From: Saccharopolyspora galaxeae
GTDB taxonomy: Bacteria; Actinomycetota; Actinomycetes; Mycobacteriales; Pseudonocardiaceae
NCBI RefSeq assembly: GCF_016526145.1
Contig: NZ_JADDUE010000005.1
Span: 372,001-436,000, forward strand
DNA: 64,000 bases
Direction: 5' to 3'
This document shows positions 8,518 through 17,494 of the stretch, in pieces (within the stretch, counting starts at the first letter, position 1; each line of letters starts with the position of its first letter). The position numbers and the translations under genes are program-made. A model generated the notes under the pieces. It did not search any database, was not told where the DNA came from, and saw only the letters and a list, made by a program, of their open reading frames with translations.

Positions 8518-9266
8518 GGGTGTTCCCCCTCCGGAAGTGGTGTGACGCGCACGGTGCTGGAATCGGCCACCACGAGGTGGCGATCCGGCACCGGCTCCCA
8601 TTCGCGGTCGTCGCCGAACGGTTCGGACGAGACCGTCACCGAGTCCTCGGTGCGGCGCAGTGCGAGCGCATGACTCCAAGTCGTGGCGTACACGGTGGAG
8701 CCGTCGGTCAGCAGCAGGTTCAGCCGGGAGTCCGGGCGCACGGCTGCGACCTGGTCGATCACCTCGCACACCGCCAGCGCCGGGTCCTGCCCGGCGTGCA
8801 GGCGTTGCCGCAGCAGCGCCCACAGCACCGCGGAGTCCGTGGGCGCCTCCAAGGTCATCAGGTCGATCACGTCGAGTTCCGCGGCGGCCTTGGCCAGCGA
8901 GTCCGGCCAGCCGGCGACCACTCCGTTGTGGCTGAACAGCCAGGTGCCGTCGGTGAACGGGGCGCAGGCGGTCTCGATCACCGGCATTCCCACCGTGGCC
9001 GAGCGCACCGCCGCGAGCACCGCGCTCGCCCGCTGCCTGCGCGCCAGCCCCGCGAACGCGGTGTCCGTCCACATCGGAACGGCGCTGCGGAACCGCTCCG
9101 GTGCACCCTGCTCGTACCAGCCGGCGCCGAAGCCGTCGACGTTCACGGTGCCGCCGCCGCGCATGTCGCGCGGCGACCAGGTCTGCTCCAGCAGCGAATG
9201 CCGCGGGCGCAGCAACAACTCCTCCAGCGTCACCGCCGGACCCAGGTAGGCCAGATGACGGCACAT
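8514..9266 (-). CDS. egtC: Gamma-glutamyl-hercynylcysteine sulfoxide amidohydrolase EgtC
   Basis: A class II (Ntn) glutamine amidotransferase-type hydrolase that removes glutamate from the EgtB product in ergothioneine synthesis. The 250-residue protein starts MCRHLAYLG, so Cys2 becomes the N-terminal nucleophile after Met removal. FSHNGVVAGWPD and the earlier GGTVNVDGFGAGWY are typical of the fold. It begins 6 bp after the egtB stop and overlaps egtD by 4 bp. Its weak Shine-Dalgarno fits translational coupling. Confidence 0.93.
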   Translation of the reverse strand: MCRHLAYLGPAVTLEELLLRPRHSLLEQTWSPRDMRGGGTVNVDGFGAGWYEQGAPERFRSAVPMWTDTAFAGLARRQRASAVLAAVRSATVGMPVIETACAPFTDGTWLFSHNGVVAGWPDSLAKAAAELDVIDLMTLEAPTDSAVLWALLRQRLHAGQDPALAVCEVIDQVAAVRPDSRLNLLLTDGSTVYATTWSHALALRRTEDSVTVSSEPFGDDREWEPVPDRHLVVADSSTVRVTPLPEGEHP

Positions 9267-9272
9267 CCCGGG

Positions 9273-10643
9273 TCAGCCGAACTCGCCCGCGCGCGGCGTG
9301 CGCGCGCAGCGGAATCCGGTGAAGATCTGCCGACGGATCGGGAAGTCCCAGTTGCGGAACGTCCCGCGGCAGGCGGCCTCGTCGGTGCCGAACGAGCCGC
9401 CGCGCAGCACCTTGTAGTCCGGGCCGAAGAACACCTCGGAGTACTCCCGGTACGGGAAGGCGTTGAAACCCGGGTACGGCAGGAAGTCCGTCGCCGTCCA
9501 CTCCCACACGTCGCCGATCAGCTGCCGCGCGCCGCAAGGCGCTTCGCCGCGCGGATACGCCCCGGCGGGTGCGGGCCGCAGGTGCCGCTGGTTGAGGTTG
9601 GCGTGCTCCGGCGACGGGTCCTCATCGCCCCACGGGTAGCGCAGCGAGCGGCCGCTGCGCGGGTCGTACCGGGCCGCCTTCTCCCACTCCTGCTCGGTCG
9701 GCAGCCGTTTGCCCGCCCAGCGCGCGTACGCCTCGGCTTCGTGGAAGCTGACGTGCATGACCGGCTCGTCACCCGGCACCGGTTCGACGTGCCCGAAGCG
9801 GCGGCGCATCCAGCGATCGCCGTCGCGCCGCCAGAACCGCGGCGCGGACAGCTCGGCGCGCTGCCGGTAGGCCCAGCCGTCCTCGCTCCACCAGCGCGGC
9901 TGCTCGTACCCGCCGGCTTCGATGAACCGCATGAACGCGGCGTTGGTGACCGGTGTGCTGTCGATGGCGAAGTCGTCCACGTGCACCCGGTGCGCGGGCC
10001 GCTCGTTGTCCAGCGCCCACGGCTCGGTGGAGGTGCCCATCACGAACGGTCCGCCGGGCACGAAGACCTCCGGCGCCAGACCGTCCACTTCGGACGCCGA
10101 CGGCGGCTGCACGTCGGTGAGCACCGGGGCGCCCTTGCGCAGCTGATGAGTCGCCAGCATCGTCTCGTCGTGCTGCTGCTCGTGCTGCACGATCATGCCG
10201 AAGGCGAACGCCCGGTCCACCAGCCTGCGGCCCTCCAGCGGCGTGCTGTCGAGCAGGTCCAGCACCTTGTCCCGCACGGTTCCCACGTAGGAGCGCGCTT
10301 CGGACGGGCCGAGCAGCGGCAGCTGCGGGCGGTCCGAACGCGGGTGCTGGAACGCGTCGTAGAGGTCGTCGATGTCCGGGCGGACCGCCTCGCGCCCGCC
10401 GACGTCGCGCACCAGCCAGATCTCCTCCTGACTGCCGATGTGCGCGAGGTCCCACACCAGCGGCGACATCAGCGGCGAGTGCTGCTGGACGAGGTCGTCG
10501 TCGTCCACGCTGTCGGTGAGCACGGCGCTGCGCTCACGGGTGCGGACGAGGTCTTCGGCCGCGCGGGAACGCAGTCGCTCGATACCCAGCTCGGCCAGGT
10601 TTCCCCTGCTCGCAGGGCGTTCGGTCGGCGGCTCGGTGCTCAC
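9273..10643 (-). CDS. egtB: Hercynine sulfoxide synthase EgtB (non-haem iron)
   Basis: Joins hercynine to gamma-glutamylcysteine with O2, forming the C-S bond. The 456-residue protein has an N-terminal DinB-like domain and a C-terminal formylglycine-generating-enzyme-like domain. Iron ligands are visible: His68 in WDLAHIGSQEE and the HX3HXE motif HEQQHDETML (His154, His158). The C-terminal half carries MHVSFHEAEAYARWAGKRLP and VLRGGSFGTDEAACRGTFRN. The GTG at 10643 is preceded by GGAGGTGATCCG, an excellent ribosome site. The use of gamma-glutamylcysteine rather than free cysteine is inferred from neighbouring egtA and egtC. Confidence 0.95.
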   Translation of the reverse strand: MSTEPPTERPASRGNLAELGIERLRSRAAEDLVRTRERSAVLTDSVDDDDLVQQHSPLMSPLVWDLAHIGSQEEIWLVRDVGGREAVRPDIDDLYDAFQHPRSDRPQLPLLGPSEARSYVGTVRDKVLDLLDSTPLEGRRLVDRAFAFGMIVQHEQQHDETMLATHQLRKGAPVLTDVQPPSASEVDGLAPEVFVPGGPFVMGTSTEPWALDNERPAHRVHVDDFAIDSTPVTNAAFMRFIEAGGYEQPRWWSEDGWAYRQRAELSAPRFWRRDGDRWMRRRFGHVEPVPGDEPVMHVSFHEAEAYARWAGKRLPTEQEWEKAARYDPRSGRSLRYPWGDEDPSPEHANLNQRHLRPAPAGAYPRGEAPCGARQLIGDVWEWTATDFLPYPGFNAFPYREYSEVFFGPDYKVLRGGSFGTDEAACRGTFRNWDFPIRRQIFTGFRCARTPRAGEFG

Positions 10644-10726
10644 CGGATCACCTCCAGGGTTTCGCGGGAACGCGCCAAGGCCCTTCTGTTCGCTGCCCCG
10701 GCGCGCGGGATTCCAAACGCGCGGGT

Positions 10727-11968
10727 TCAGCTCGAAGCGCCGACCGCGGCCAGGCGGCCTGCCACGGTCTCGGCGAGGCGTCCCGCCAGCTGCGGGTGCG
10801 TCCCGTCGAGCCGGCGGGCGGCCAGCGCCAGCACGTCCGCGGCGGTGCGGGCCAGCACCGGATCCTGCAGCCCGCAACGGGCGGCGTCGACCCACCGGCC
10901 CGCGGCGGGAGCGGCCAGCTCCACCACCTCGTCCACCGTGGACTCGTCGGCGAACAGCGCGAACAGCGCGGCGGCGGGCAGCATCCAGCCGTCCCCGCCC
11001 TGCGTGTCCAGGTAGCGCACCTCGAAGTACCCGCGCGGGCGCACCGGCGGGAAGATCGTGGTCAGGTGGTAGTCCAGGTCGTCCGTCGTCGGCGGGCTGG
11101 GCAGCGCCCCGCCGATCCACTCGGCGAAGGTCACCCCGCCCGGCACCCGCCAGTCCTCCCCGTCGCGGCGCAGGCACAGCAGCGCGGTGTCGAGCACCCG
11201 CCGCGCCCAATCCGCGGCCGGATCGGCGGTGGCCGGACCGGGCCGCATCCGCGGCGCGTCGGTGCGCAGCAGCGACCGGGTCCGCGCCGAGGCCCACCCG
11301 GTCGGCTCGCCGAACAGCCGGGGCGAGTTCGCGAAGGCCGCGATGAACACCGGGCCGAGCGCGTGCAACGCGGCCCAGCGCGCCGCCACCCGGTGCGGCT
11401 CGCCGGCGTCCACGCACACCTGCACGCCCGCGGTGCTGCACATCATCAGCCGCCCGCCGATCCCGATGCGGTCGAACGCGCACTCCATCGCCGCGTAGCG
11501 CGGCACGTTCAGCAGCCGGTGCGGAGTGCGCCAAGGATCGGTGCCCTGTTCCCCCAGAACCAGGTCGGCGCCGGCGAGCCTGCGGCGGACGTGCTCCGCG
11601 TCGGCGGCGACGGTGTCGAACAGGGAATGCATCGAATGCGCGGGAAGGCTGGAGACCTCGACCTGGCCACCGGGTTCGACGGTGAGCGCGGAACCGTTCG
11701 GCAACGGGCGCTGCGGGGAGTCCGGGACCAGGGAGTTGGGAGCGTGCGGGCCGAGTGCGCGGATCAGCGCGTCGGCGTCGAGTGGCCTGCGCGGATCGTC
11801 GGCGTGGTGGACGGTCCATTCGAGCTCGACGCCGAGCAGTCGCGGAGGCCCGTGCTTGAAGCACACCGACGCGACGTAGGCCTCGGCGTCGGCCCGTGTC
11901 CGGATGCGGGAGTTGGGAACCTCGGCAGACGGATGAGCGCCGGTCTGCGGGTCGATCGACACGGTCAT
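10727..11968 (-). CDS. egtA: Glutamate-cysteine ligase EgtA
   Basis: Makes gamma-glutamylcysteine with ATP, the sulfur donor for EgtB. The 413-residue protein has GVELEWTVHH near the N-terminus, LTVEPGGQVEVSSLPA (substrate loop) and FPPVRPRGYFEVRYLD, all typical of the actinobacterial EgtA branch of the GCS2 fold. The ATG at 11968 follows an AGGTGGTGA site; the open frame upstream lacks ligase similarity. First gene of the egt set, followed by an 83-bp gap to egtB. Divergent from the AcnR-like gene, with 236 bp between the starts. Confidence 0.92.
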   Translation of the reverse strand: MTVSIDPQTGAHPSAEVPNSRIRTRADAEAYVASVCFKHGPPRLLGVELEWTVHHADDPRRPLDADALIRALGPHAPNSLVPDSPQRPLPNGSALTVEPGGQVEVSSLPAHSMHSLFDTVAADAEHVRRRLAGADLVLGEQGTDPWRTPHRLLNVPRYAAMECAFDRIGIGGRLMMCSTAGVQVCVDAGEPHRVAARWAALHALGPVFIAAFANSPRLFGEPTGWASARTRSLLRTDAPRMRPGPATADPAADWARRVLDTALLCLRRDGEDWRVPGGVTFAEWIGGALPSPPTTDDLDYHLTTIFPPVRPRGYFEVRYLDTQGGDGWMLPAAALFALFADESTVDEVVELAAPAAGRWVDAARCGLQDPVLARTAADVLALAARRLDGTHPQLAGRLAETVAGRLAAVGASS

Positions 11969-12151
11969 GCAGGTCACCACCTGTAGTGGGTCGGCCACCG
12001 ACGCTACCGGCGCCCATGTCCGGCCGCACCCGTCCGCTGCCGAGCGGGTTCCGGCCAGCGCGGCGATCGGCCACGAGGGGCGTTCGCGCGGTGTCGTGCG
12101 GACGTGCGATGTCCGTGCGCGATACTTCCGCACCGGGGTGCGGCTTGCCAA

Positions 12152-12171
12152 CAATACGTACGTACTGATTG
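12152..12171. promoter_or_regulatory. AcnR-type operator
   Basis: CAATACGTACGTACTGATTG is a 16-of-20 palindrome lying 33 bp before the AcnR-like start. Its first 16 bases match the operator CAGNACnnncGTACTG, which I recall for Corynebacterium AcnR, with one mismatch (A for G at position 3). Autoregulation is therefore likely. It also lies 184 bp upstream of egtA, so an effect on ergothioneine genes is possible but unproven. Confidence 0.7.
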
Positions 12172-12204
12172 CATTCCGCACCACCGAGCTGCCACGATCA
12201 ATGG

Positions 12205-12798
12205 ATGCCCAGGGTCAGTCAGGATCACCTCCAGGCCAGGCGCCGCCAGATCCTCGACGGCGCCCGGAGCTGCTTCGCGCGGCACGGCTACGAGGGTGCC
12301 ACGGTGCGCCGGCTGGAAGACGCCACCGCGCTGTCCCGCGGCGCGATCTTCCACCACTTCAAGGACAAGGAGTCGCTGTTCCTGGCGCTGGCCGAGGACG
12401 ACGCCTCCCGGATGGCCGACGTCGTCGCCGAGCAGGGCCTGGTGCAGGTGATGCGCGATCTGCTCGCCGACCGCACCCCCGGAGGCGGGGCCGAGCCGGA
12501 GGCCGAATGGCTCGGCACCCGGCTGGAGGTGTCCCGGCGGCTGCGCACCGACACCGATTTCCGCACCCGGTGGGCGCAGCGCTCGGAGCAGCTCACCGCG
12601 GCCACCAAGGCCCGGCTGCAGTGGCAGCGCGACTCCGGCAACCTGCGCGACGACGTCGACGTCGACGTGCTCACCGCCTACCTGGAACTGGTGCTGGAAG
12701 GGCTGGTCTCGCACCTGGCGATGGGGCTGCCCGCCGACGACCTGGGGCCGGTGCTGGACGTGGTCGAGGAGAGCGTGCGGCGGCACCGGGCGCACTGA
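12205..12798 (+). CDS. acnR: AcnR-like TetR-family repressor (aconitase regulator type)
   Basis: A 198-residue one-domain TetR protein. It begins MPRVSQDHLQARRRQILDGA and continues FARHGYEGATVRRLEDATAL and SRGAIFHHFKDKESLFLALA, very close to the AcnR/Rv1474c type that represses aconitase in corynebacteria and binds citrate and magnesium. The ATG at 12205 is chosen from this family N-terminus; no Shine-Dalgarno is seen, so the mRNA may be leaderless. The matching operator just upstream strengthens the call. Aconitase itself, usually adjacent, is not in the window. Confidence 0.8.
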   Translation: MPRVSQDHLQARRRQILDGARSCFARHGYEGATVRRLEDATALSRGAIFHHFKDKESLFLALAEDDASRMADVVAEQGLVQVMRDLLADRTPGGGAEPEAEWLGTRLEVSRRLRTDTDFRTRWAQRSEQLTAATKARLQWQRDSGNLRDDVDVDVLTAYLELVLEGLVSHLAMGLPADDLGPVLDVVEESVRRHRAH

Positions 12799-12962
12799 GC
12801 CGTAGCGAGCGGCTGGCGACCTCGATCGACGGGCCGGCTCGACCGTTCGGCCACCTCGGTCGACGGGCCACCCCGGCGCCGCCGCCTGCGGCAAGCGGGC
12901 CGTTGGCACCGCGCGCGGCGTAAGGTCGCACCGGGAGCGGACGGAAAGGAGCGCGCGCGGGC

Positions 12963-15302
12963 ATGATCAGCGAGTGGTGGAACCGCTTCCTCGCCTCCGA
13001 TCCCGCGTTGCGCCGGTTGCGCAACGCCGTGCGCGTCACGGCCGCCACCGGACTCACCCTGCTGGTGGTGCTCCCGTTACTGCTGCTGTGGCAGCAGCCC
13101 ATTCCGGTCGGGATGGTCTCCGCGGTGGTGGCGATCAACTCCTGCACCGCGGTCAACGACGACACCGAGGCCGAGCGCAAGCTGACCACGCTGCTCATGC
13201 CGATCCCCGCGATGATCTCGCTGGCGCTGGCGACCAGCACCACCAGCCTGCCGTTGCTGCACGTGGGGCTGTTCCTGCCCGTCGTGTTCGTCGCGACCTA
13301 CATCCGGCGGTTCGGCTCGCGCTACTTCGCCTTCGGGATGGTCGCGTTCATGGGCTACTTCTTCGCCATGTTCGTGCGTCCGCAGCTGCCGCAGCTGCCC
13401 GCGCTGGCGCTGGCGGTGGTCTCCGGTGCGCTCAGCGCCTACCTGATGCGGTTCGTCGTGTTGCGCGACAACCCGCGCGGCGTGCTCGAACGGGGTCGGC
13501 GAACGTTGCGAGCGCAGGTGCACGGGCTGCTGCACGACGTCCGCGACGTGGCGCAGAACCCGGACGTGCAGCGGCACCGCAGGCGGTTGCAACACCGCTC
13601 GGTGCGGTTGAACGAGACGGCGCTGATGCTGGAGAACAACGTCGCCGAGCTGCCCGGGCTCGACGAGCAAGGCCGTGAGCTGCTGCGCCGGCGGGTGCTG
13701 GCGGTGGAACTCGCCGCGGAGAACACGCTCACACCGCTGATGCGCGTGCTGGACCACCCCAGCGGTGGTGGTGCTGTGTCGCACGCGATCGCGGGGCTGC
13801 TCGCGCTGGTGCAGAGCGATCCCTCCGAGGTTCGGGCGGCCGCGCGGAGCCTGGCCGACCGCATCGAGCGGGAAGGTGTCGGCACCGGCGGAGCCTGGTC
13901 GACCCGGCCCGCGGCGGCGCACTCCGGCGCGGGCTCCCCGGCGCACTCCGGCGCGGCTTACTCGTCGGATCAGGCCCCGGCGCCGATGACCCCGCACGAC
14001 CCGCGCACGCGCGGACGGTCGCTGCTGCGGATCTCGGGATCGCTCGACTCGGCCGTCCCGGCCACGCGATCAACTCCGCCGCAGCAGCCGCCGGATCCTC
14101 CGGATGCAGCGGAAGCCGCTGCGGCCCGGCGACCCGGCGCCGCACAGCTGGCGATGGCGATCCGGCGGTTCGGCGCCGCGCTGGCCGATCTGACCGCAGC
14201 CAACGAAGACCTCGGCCGGGTCGGACCGCGCACCGGCGACGATGGCGAGAAGGACGAATCCAGCGCCGAAGAGCCGACCGAGACCGGCTTGCAACGGCCC
14301 GAGGTGCGCGCGGCCGTGCAGGCCACCTGCGCTGCCGGGATCGCGATCGTGGCGGGTCAGCTGATCTCCCCGAACCGCTGGTACTGGGCGGTGATCACCG
14401 CGTTCGTGGTGTTCATCAGCGCCCGCAGCCGCGGCGAGCTGCTGGTGCGGGCGTGGCAGCGCACCGCGGGCACGCTGCTGGGCGTGATCGCCGGGGTGCT
14501 GCTGGCCTCGCGGATCACCGGGGACACCACCGCCGAGCTGATCATGATCCTGTGCTGCGTCTTCCTCGCGTTCTACCTGGCGGGCGTGTCGTACGCGGGG
14601 CTGACCTTCTTCATCACCACGATGCTCGGCGCGCTCTACGGCATCCTCGGCACGTTCAACACCTCCACGCTGGGTCTGCGGCTGGCCGAGACCGCGGTCG
14701 GGGCGGTGGCCGGGGTGCTGGCCGCCGTGTTCGTGCTGCCCACCCGCACCCGTCGGCTGGTGCGCCAGAACGTGGACAAGTTCCTGCTGGCGCTGCGCGA
14801 TTTCCTGCGCTCGGCAGGCACCGACGTCAGCAGCGGCAACGCCGGTGGCGTGCTGCGCGAAGACGTGCGGGAGGTCGACGACGCGCTGCACCAGGCGTTG
14901 TCGAGCGCTCGCCCGCTGGTCAACTACCGGGTGTCCACCCGGCGCAGCAGCCTGGACCGGTCGATGACGATGCTCAGCGGATGCGCGTACGCGGCCCGCA
15001 ACCTCGCGGTGGCGCTGCCGCAGGCGGCCGAGATGGTCGACGAGGACACCCGGCAACGGCTGGCCGAGCTGCTGTGGGCGCTGGCCGAGACCGCCGAGGC
15101 GTTGACCGACGAGGCCGGGCAGTCGTTCGAAACCGCCCGCGAGTCGGCCCGCAAGTGGGCCGAGGACCTGCGGGACCTGGCGGAGTCGCTGCCGCAGGAC
15201 CCGACATCGCTGCACCGCGCGCTGAGCGTGCTGGACCGGCTTGCCTCGCTGCTCGACGACGTGCGCGGCGAGATCAGCGCCCCGCAGGTCACCCGCGGCT
15301 GA
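12963..15302 (+). CDS. FUSC-family membrane protein (aromatic acid exporter type)
   Basis: A 779-residue integral membrane protein with two similar halves. Membrane segments cluster near residues 22-165 and again near 460-590, each followed by a soluble helical part. The middle linker (about 290-390) is rich in Ala, Pro, Ser and His and probably disordered. This is the FUSC/ArAE (YccS/AaeB-like) arrangement, thought to export aromatic acids or similar toxic compounds. AAAGGAG lies upstream of the ATG. Direction and substrate are not known. It converges on the POT gene across a strong hairpin. Confidence 0.82.
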   Translation: MISEWWNRFLASDPALRRLRNAVRVTAATGLTLLVVLPLLLLWQQPIPVGMVSAVVAINSCTAVNDDTEAERKLTTLLMPIPAMISLALATSTTSLPLLHVGLFLPVVFVATYIRRFGSRYFAFGMVAFMGYFFAMFVRPQLPQLPALALAVVSGALSAYLMRFVVLRDNPRGVLERGRRTLRAQVHGLLHDVRDVAQNPDVQRHRRRLQHRSVRLNETALMLENNVAELPGLDEQGRELLRRRVLAVELAAENTLTPLMRVLDHPSGGGAVSHAIAGLLALVQSDPSEVRAAARSLADRIEREGVGTGGAWSTRPAAAHSGAGSPAHSGAAYSSDQAPAPMTPHDPRTRGRSLLRISGSLDSAVPATRSTPPQQPPDPPDAAEAAAARRPGAAQLAMAIRRFGAALADLTAANEDLGRVGPRTGDDGEKDESSAEEPTETGLQRPEVRAAVQATCAAGIAIVAGQLISPNRWYWAVITAFVVFISARSRGELLVRAWQRTAGTLLGVIAGVLLASRITGDTTAELIMILCCVFLAFYLAGVSYAGLTFFITTMLGALYGILGTFNTSTLGLRLAETAVGAVAGVLAAVFVLPTRTRRLVRQNVDKFLLALRDFLRSAGTDVSSGNAGGVLREDVREVDDALHQALSSARPLVNYRVSTRRSSLDRSMTMLSGCAYAARNLAVALPQAAEMVDEDTRQRLAELLWALAETAEALTDEAGQSFETARESARKWAEDLRDLAESLPQDPTSLHRALSVLDRLASLLDDVRGEISAPQVTRG

Positions 15303-15407
15303 CGCCCCGGGGCCGCGCCGCTCACGACGCCGCGACGGGGCCAAGCTGCTGCGCCGTGAGCAGCAGCGGCGCTATCGGTTCGGGCCGCCATCGGTTGGGC
15401 CGCTGCC

Positions 15408-15449
15408 CGGGCAGCCGGCACCCGCGCCTGCTGAAGTGCCGGCTGCCCG
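15408..15449. terminator. Bidirectional terminator hairpin
   Basis: CGGGCAGCCGGCA (15408-15420) and TGCCGGCTGCCCG (15437-15449) form a perfect 13-bp stem with a 16-nt loop between the convergent FUSC and POT genes. Confidence 0.75.
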
Positions 15450-15479
15450 AACCGCATCAACCGCTCCGGCCGCAGCCGA

Positions 15480-16958
15480 TCACGGCACCCCGTGCATCAT
15501 CCGGCGCACCCACGGCACCGACACCGCGAGCAAGCCGCCGCAGGCGATCGTGAGCACGCCGATCACGCCGAAGTACAGCGCCTGGTTCTCCGGCGAGTAC
15601 AGCTTCACCACCTGCGCACCGAGCCCCTGGCCCAGCGCAGGCGCCAGGAAGTACAGCCCCAGCGTCTGCGAGGAGAACGCCGCGGGCGCCAGCTTCGTCG
15701 AGGCGGAGAGCCCGACCGGCGAGAGCATCAGCTCACCGATGGTGAGGATGACGAACACCAGCGCGACCATGATCGCCAGCTGCTGGCCGTCGGAGTTCAC
15801 CACGAACCCGGACAGCACCACCCACAGGAACCCGAGCCCGACGAACACGACACCGCCGACGAACTTGGCGGGCGTGCTGGGCTGGCGCGAACCCAGCTTG
15901 AGCCACAGCGCGGCGAAGACCGGCGCCAGGATGATGATCGCCAGCGAGTTGATCGACTGGAACCAGGCGACCGGGAACTCCCAGCCGAGCACGGAGTGCG
16001 CGGTGTCCTCCTCCGTCACCCGCACCAGCGTGCTGGCCTGCTGCTCGAACAGCAGGAAGAACAGCGCGGTGGCCAGGAACAGCGGGATGTAGGCGATCAG
16101 CCGGTCCCGCTCCACCTTGGTGATCTGCTTGCTGCTGAGCATCACCGCGAAGTACACGACCGGCAGCACCGCGGAGATCACCGAGACCACGTTGACCAGC
16201 CCGCCCAGGCCGATCGAGCCGGTGGCCACCAGACCGCCCAGCACCACCACGAACAGCACCGCGATGCCGACGGCGCGGGTGAGCACGCGGCCCTTCTGCC
16301 CCTCGGGCAGCGGGTTGCCGGGGTGGTCGCTGACCGTGCCGAGGTTGCGCCTGCCGAGCACGTACTGGATCAGGCCCAGCGCCATGCCGACGGCCGCGGC
16401 GCCGAAGCCCCAGTGGAAGCCGATCTCGCTCTGCAGGAACCCGGCGATCAGCGGACCGAAGAAGCCGCCGAGGTTGATGCCCATGTAGAACACCGAGAAC
16501 CCGGCGTCCCGGCGCTGGTCCTGCGCGCTGTAGAGGTCGCCGACCATCTTGGACACGTTCGGCTTCAGCAGCCCGGAGCCGGCGATGATCAGCACGATGC
16601 CGAGCCCGGCGCTGGTCAAGCCGCCGGGCAGCGCCATCCCGATGTGCCCGAACATGATCAGCACGCCGCCGTAGAACACCGAGTGCCGCGCGCCCAGCAA
16701 CCGGTCGGCGAGCCAGCCGCCCGCGACGCCGGTGAGGTACACCGAGGCGCCGTAGGCCTGGACCGTCGAGGTGGCGGTCCCTTCCGGCAGCCCCAGACCG
16801 CCCTTGCTCACCTCGGTCATCAGGTACAGGGCGAGGATGCCCCGCATCCCGTAGTAGGAGAAGCGCTCCCACATCTCGGTGAAGAAGAGCGTGGACAACC
16901 CGCGCGGCTGGCCGAAGAAGCCGCGCTGCGGGGCATCCGCGACCGTGTTGTCAGCCAC
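15480..16958 (-). CDS. POT/PTR-family proton-coupled peptide symporter
   Basis: A 492-residue, about 14-helix transporter for di- and tripeptides driven by protons. The family signature is clear at the N-terminus: GFFGQPRGLSTLFFTEMWER then FSYYGMRGILALYL (ExxER region), and FSVFYMGINLGGFFGPLIAG further on. Two in-frame GTG codons occur (16964 and 16958). AAAGGA sits 7 bp before the second but only 1 bp before the first, so 16958 is preferred. Upstream lies a perfect 15-bp tandem repeat. Monocistronic. Confidence 0.92.
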   Translation of the reverse strand: MADNTVADAPQRGFFGQPRGLSTLFFTEMWERFSYYGMRGILALYLMTEVSKGGLGLPEGTATSTVQAYGASVYLTGVAGGWLADRLLGARHSVFYGGVLIMFGHIGMALPGGLTSAGLGIVLIIAGSGLLKPNVSKMVGDLYSAQDQRRDAGFSVFYMGINLGGFFGPLIAGFLQSEIGFHWGFGAAAVGMALGLIQYVLGRRNLGTVSDHPGNPLPEGQKGRVLTRAVGIAVLFVVVLGGLVATGSIGLGGLVNVVSVISAVLPVVYFAVMLSSKQITKVERDRLIAYIPLFLATALFFLLFEQQASTLVRVTEEDTAHSVLGWEFPVAWFQSINSLAIIILAPVFAALWLKLGSRQPSTPAKFVGGVVFVGLGFLWVVLSGFVVNSDGQQLAIMVALVFVILTIGELMLSPVGLSASTKLAPAAFSSQTLGLYFLAPALGQGLGAQVVKLYSPENQALYFGVIGVLTIACGGLLAVSVPWVRRMMHGVP

Positions 16959-16970
16959 GATCACGTCCTT

Positions 16971-17000
16971 TCTGCCTGGGTCCGGTCTGCCTGGGTCCGG
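16971..17000. repeat. Perfect tandem repeat, 2 x 15 bp
   Basis: TCTGCCTGGGTCCGG occurs at 16971-16985 and again at 16986-17000, immediately upstream of the POT ribosome site. It lies in the untranslated leader or promoter and looks like a recent duplication. Confidence 0.85.
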
Positions 17001-17494
17001 CTGCTGTGATTTTGCGGCAGGCTATACCTGCGCCGATTGGCGTGGACCAACCGAAACGTGAGTGAATTTTCACAAAAGTCCGGATGGCGCTCCCCGACCC
17101 GCCCATCGCCACCCGGGCACGCTAGGTCACGGGACACGCCGCCGATGGTTCAGCCCGCCCGGTGCGCCGCCGGTCGCGGCGCGGCCGGGACGTCGCCGTG
17201 ATCACGAGGCGCTGCCTCCCGCTACTCCATCCGGATATACTGGCGTCGTATTTCTCCCGTTTCACCGACATCCGGCGAACACGCCTGATATTCGCGAGAG
17301 GTGACACCTTCGGTGCCCCAGGCTGAGTCCCCTGACGGCAGTACCGAGCCGGGTCGAAGTCCCGGCTCCCCGACCTGTTCCTGCGCAGCCGCACGGCCGC
17401 GCTCCGCGGAACCCCGCTCCCGCACATGGTTCGGCGGGCCGTCCGCATCCGGCGTCCGCGCCGCAGCGCCCCCCTTCGGCGGGGGTGAACCACG
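17001..17494. other. 494-bp divergent intergenic region with leader hairpin
   Basis: This lies between the divergent POT and CNNM genes. It holds a TATACT hexamer (near 17236), a perfect 8-bp hairpin GAGCCGGG/CCCGGCTC (17346-17353 with 17361-17368) and a short CACC-TTC-GGTG stem near 17309-17319. A structured 5' leader on the CNNM mRNA is possible. I compared it by eye with M-box, yybP-ykoY and ydaO patterns and found no convincing match. No gene is supported here. Confidence 0.5.

Noticed and set aside
17001-17494. Possible Mg2+ (M-box), Mn2+ or c-di-AMP riboswitch before the CNNM genes
   Set aside because: Hairpins are present but the conserved cores of these classes could not be found.
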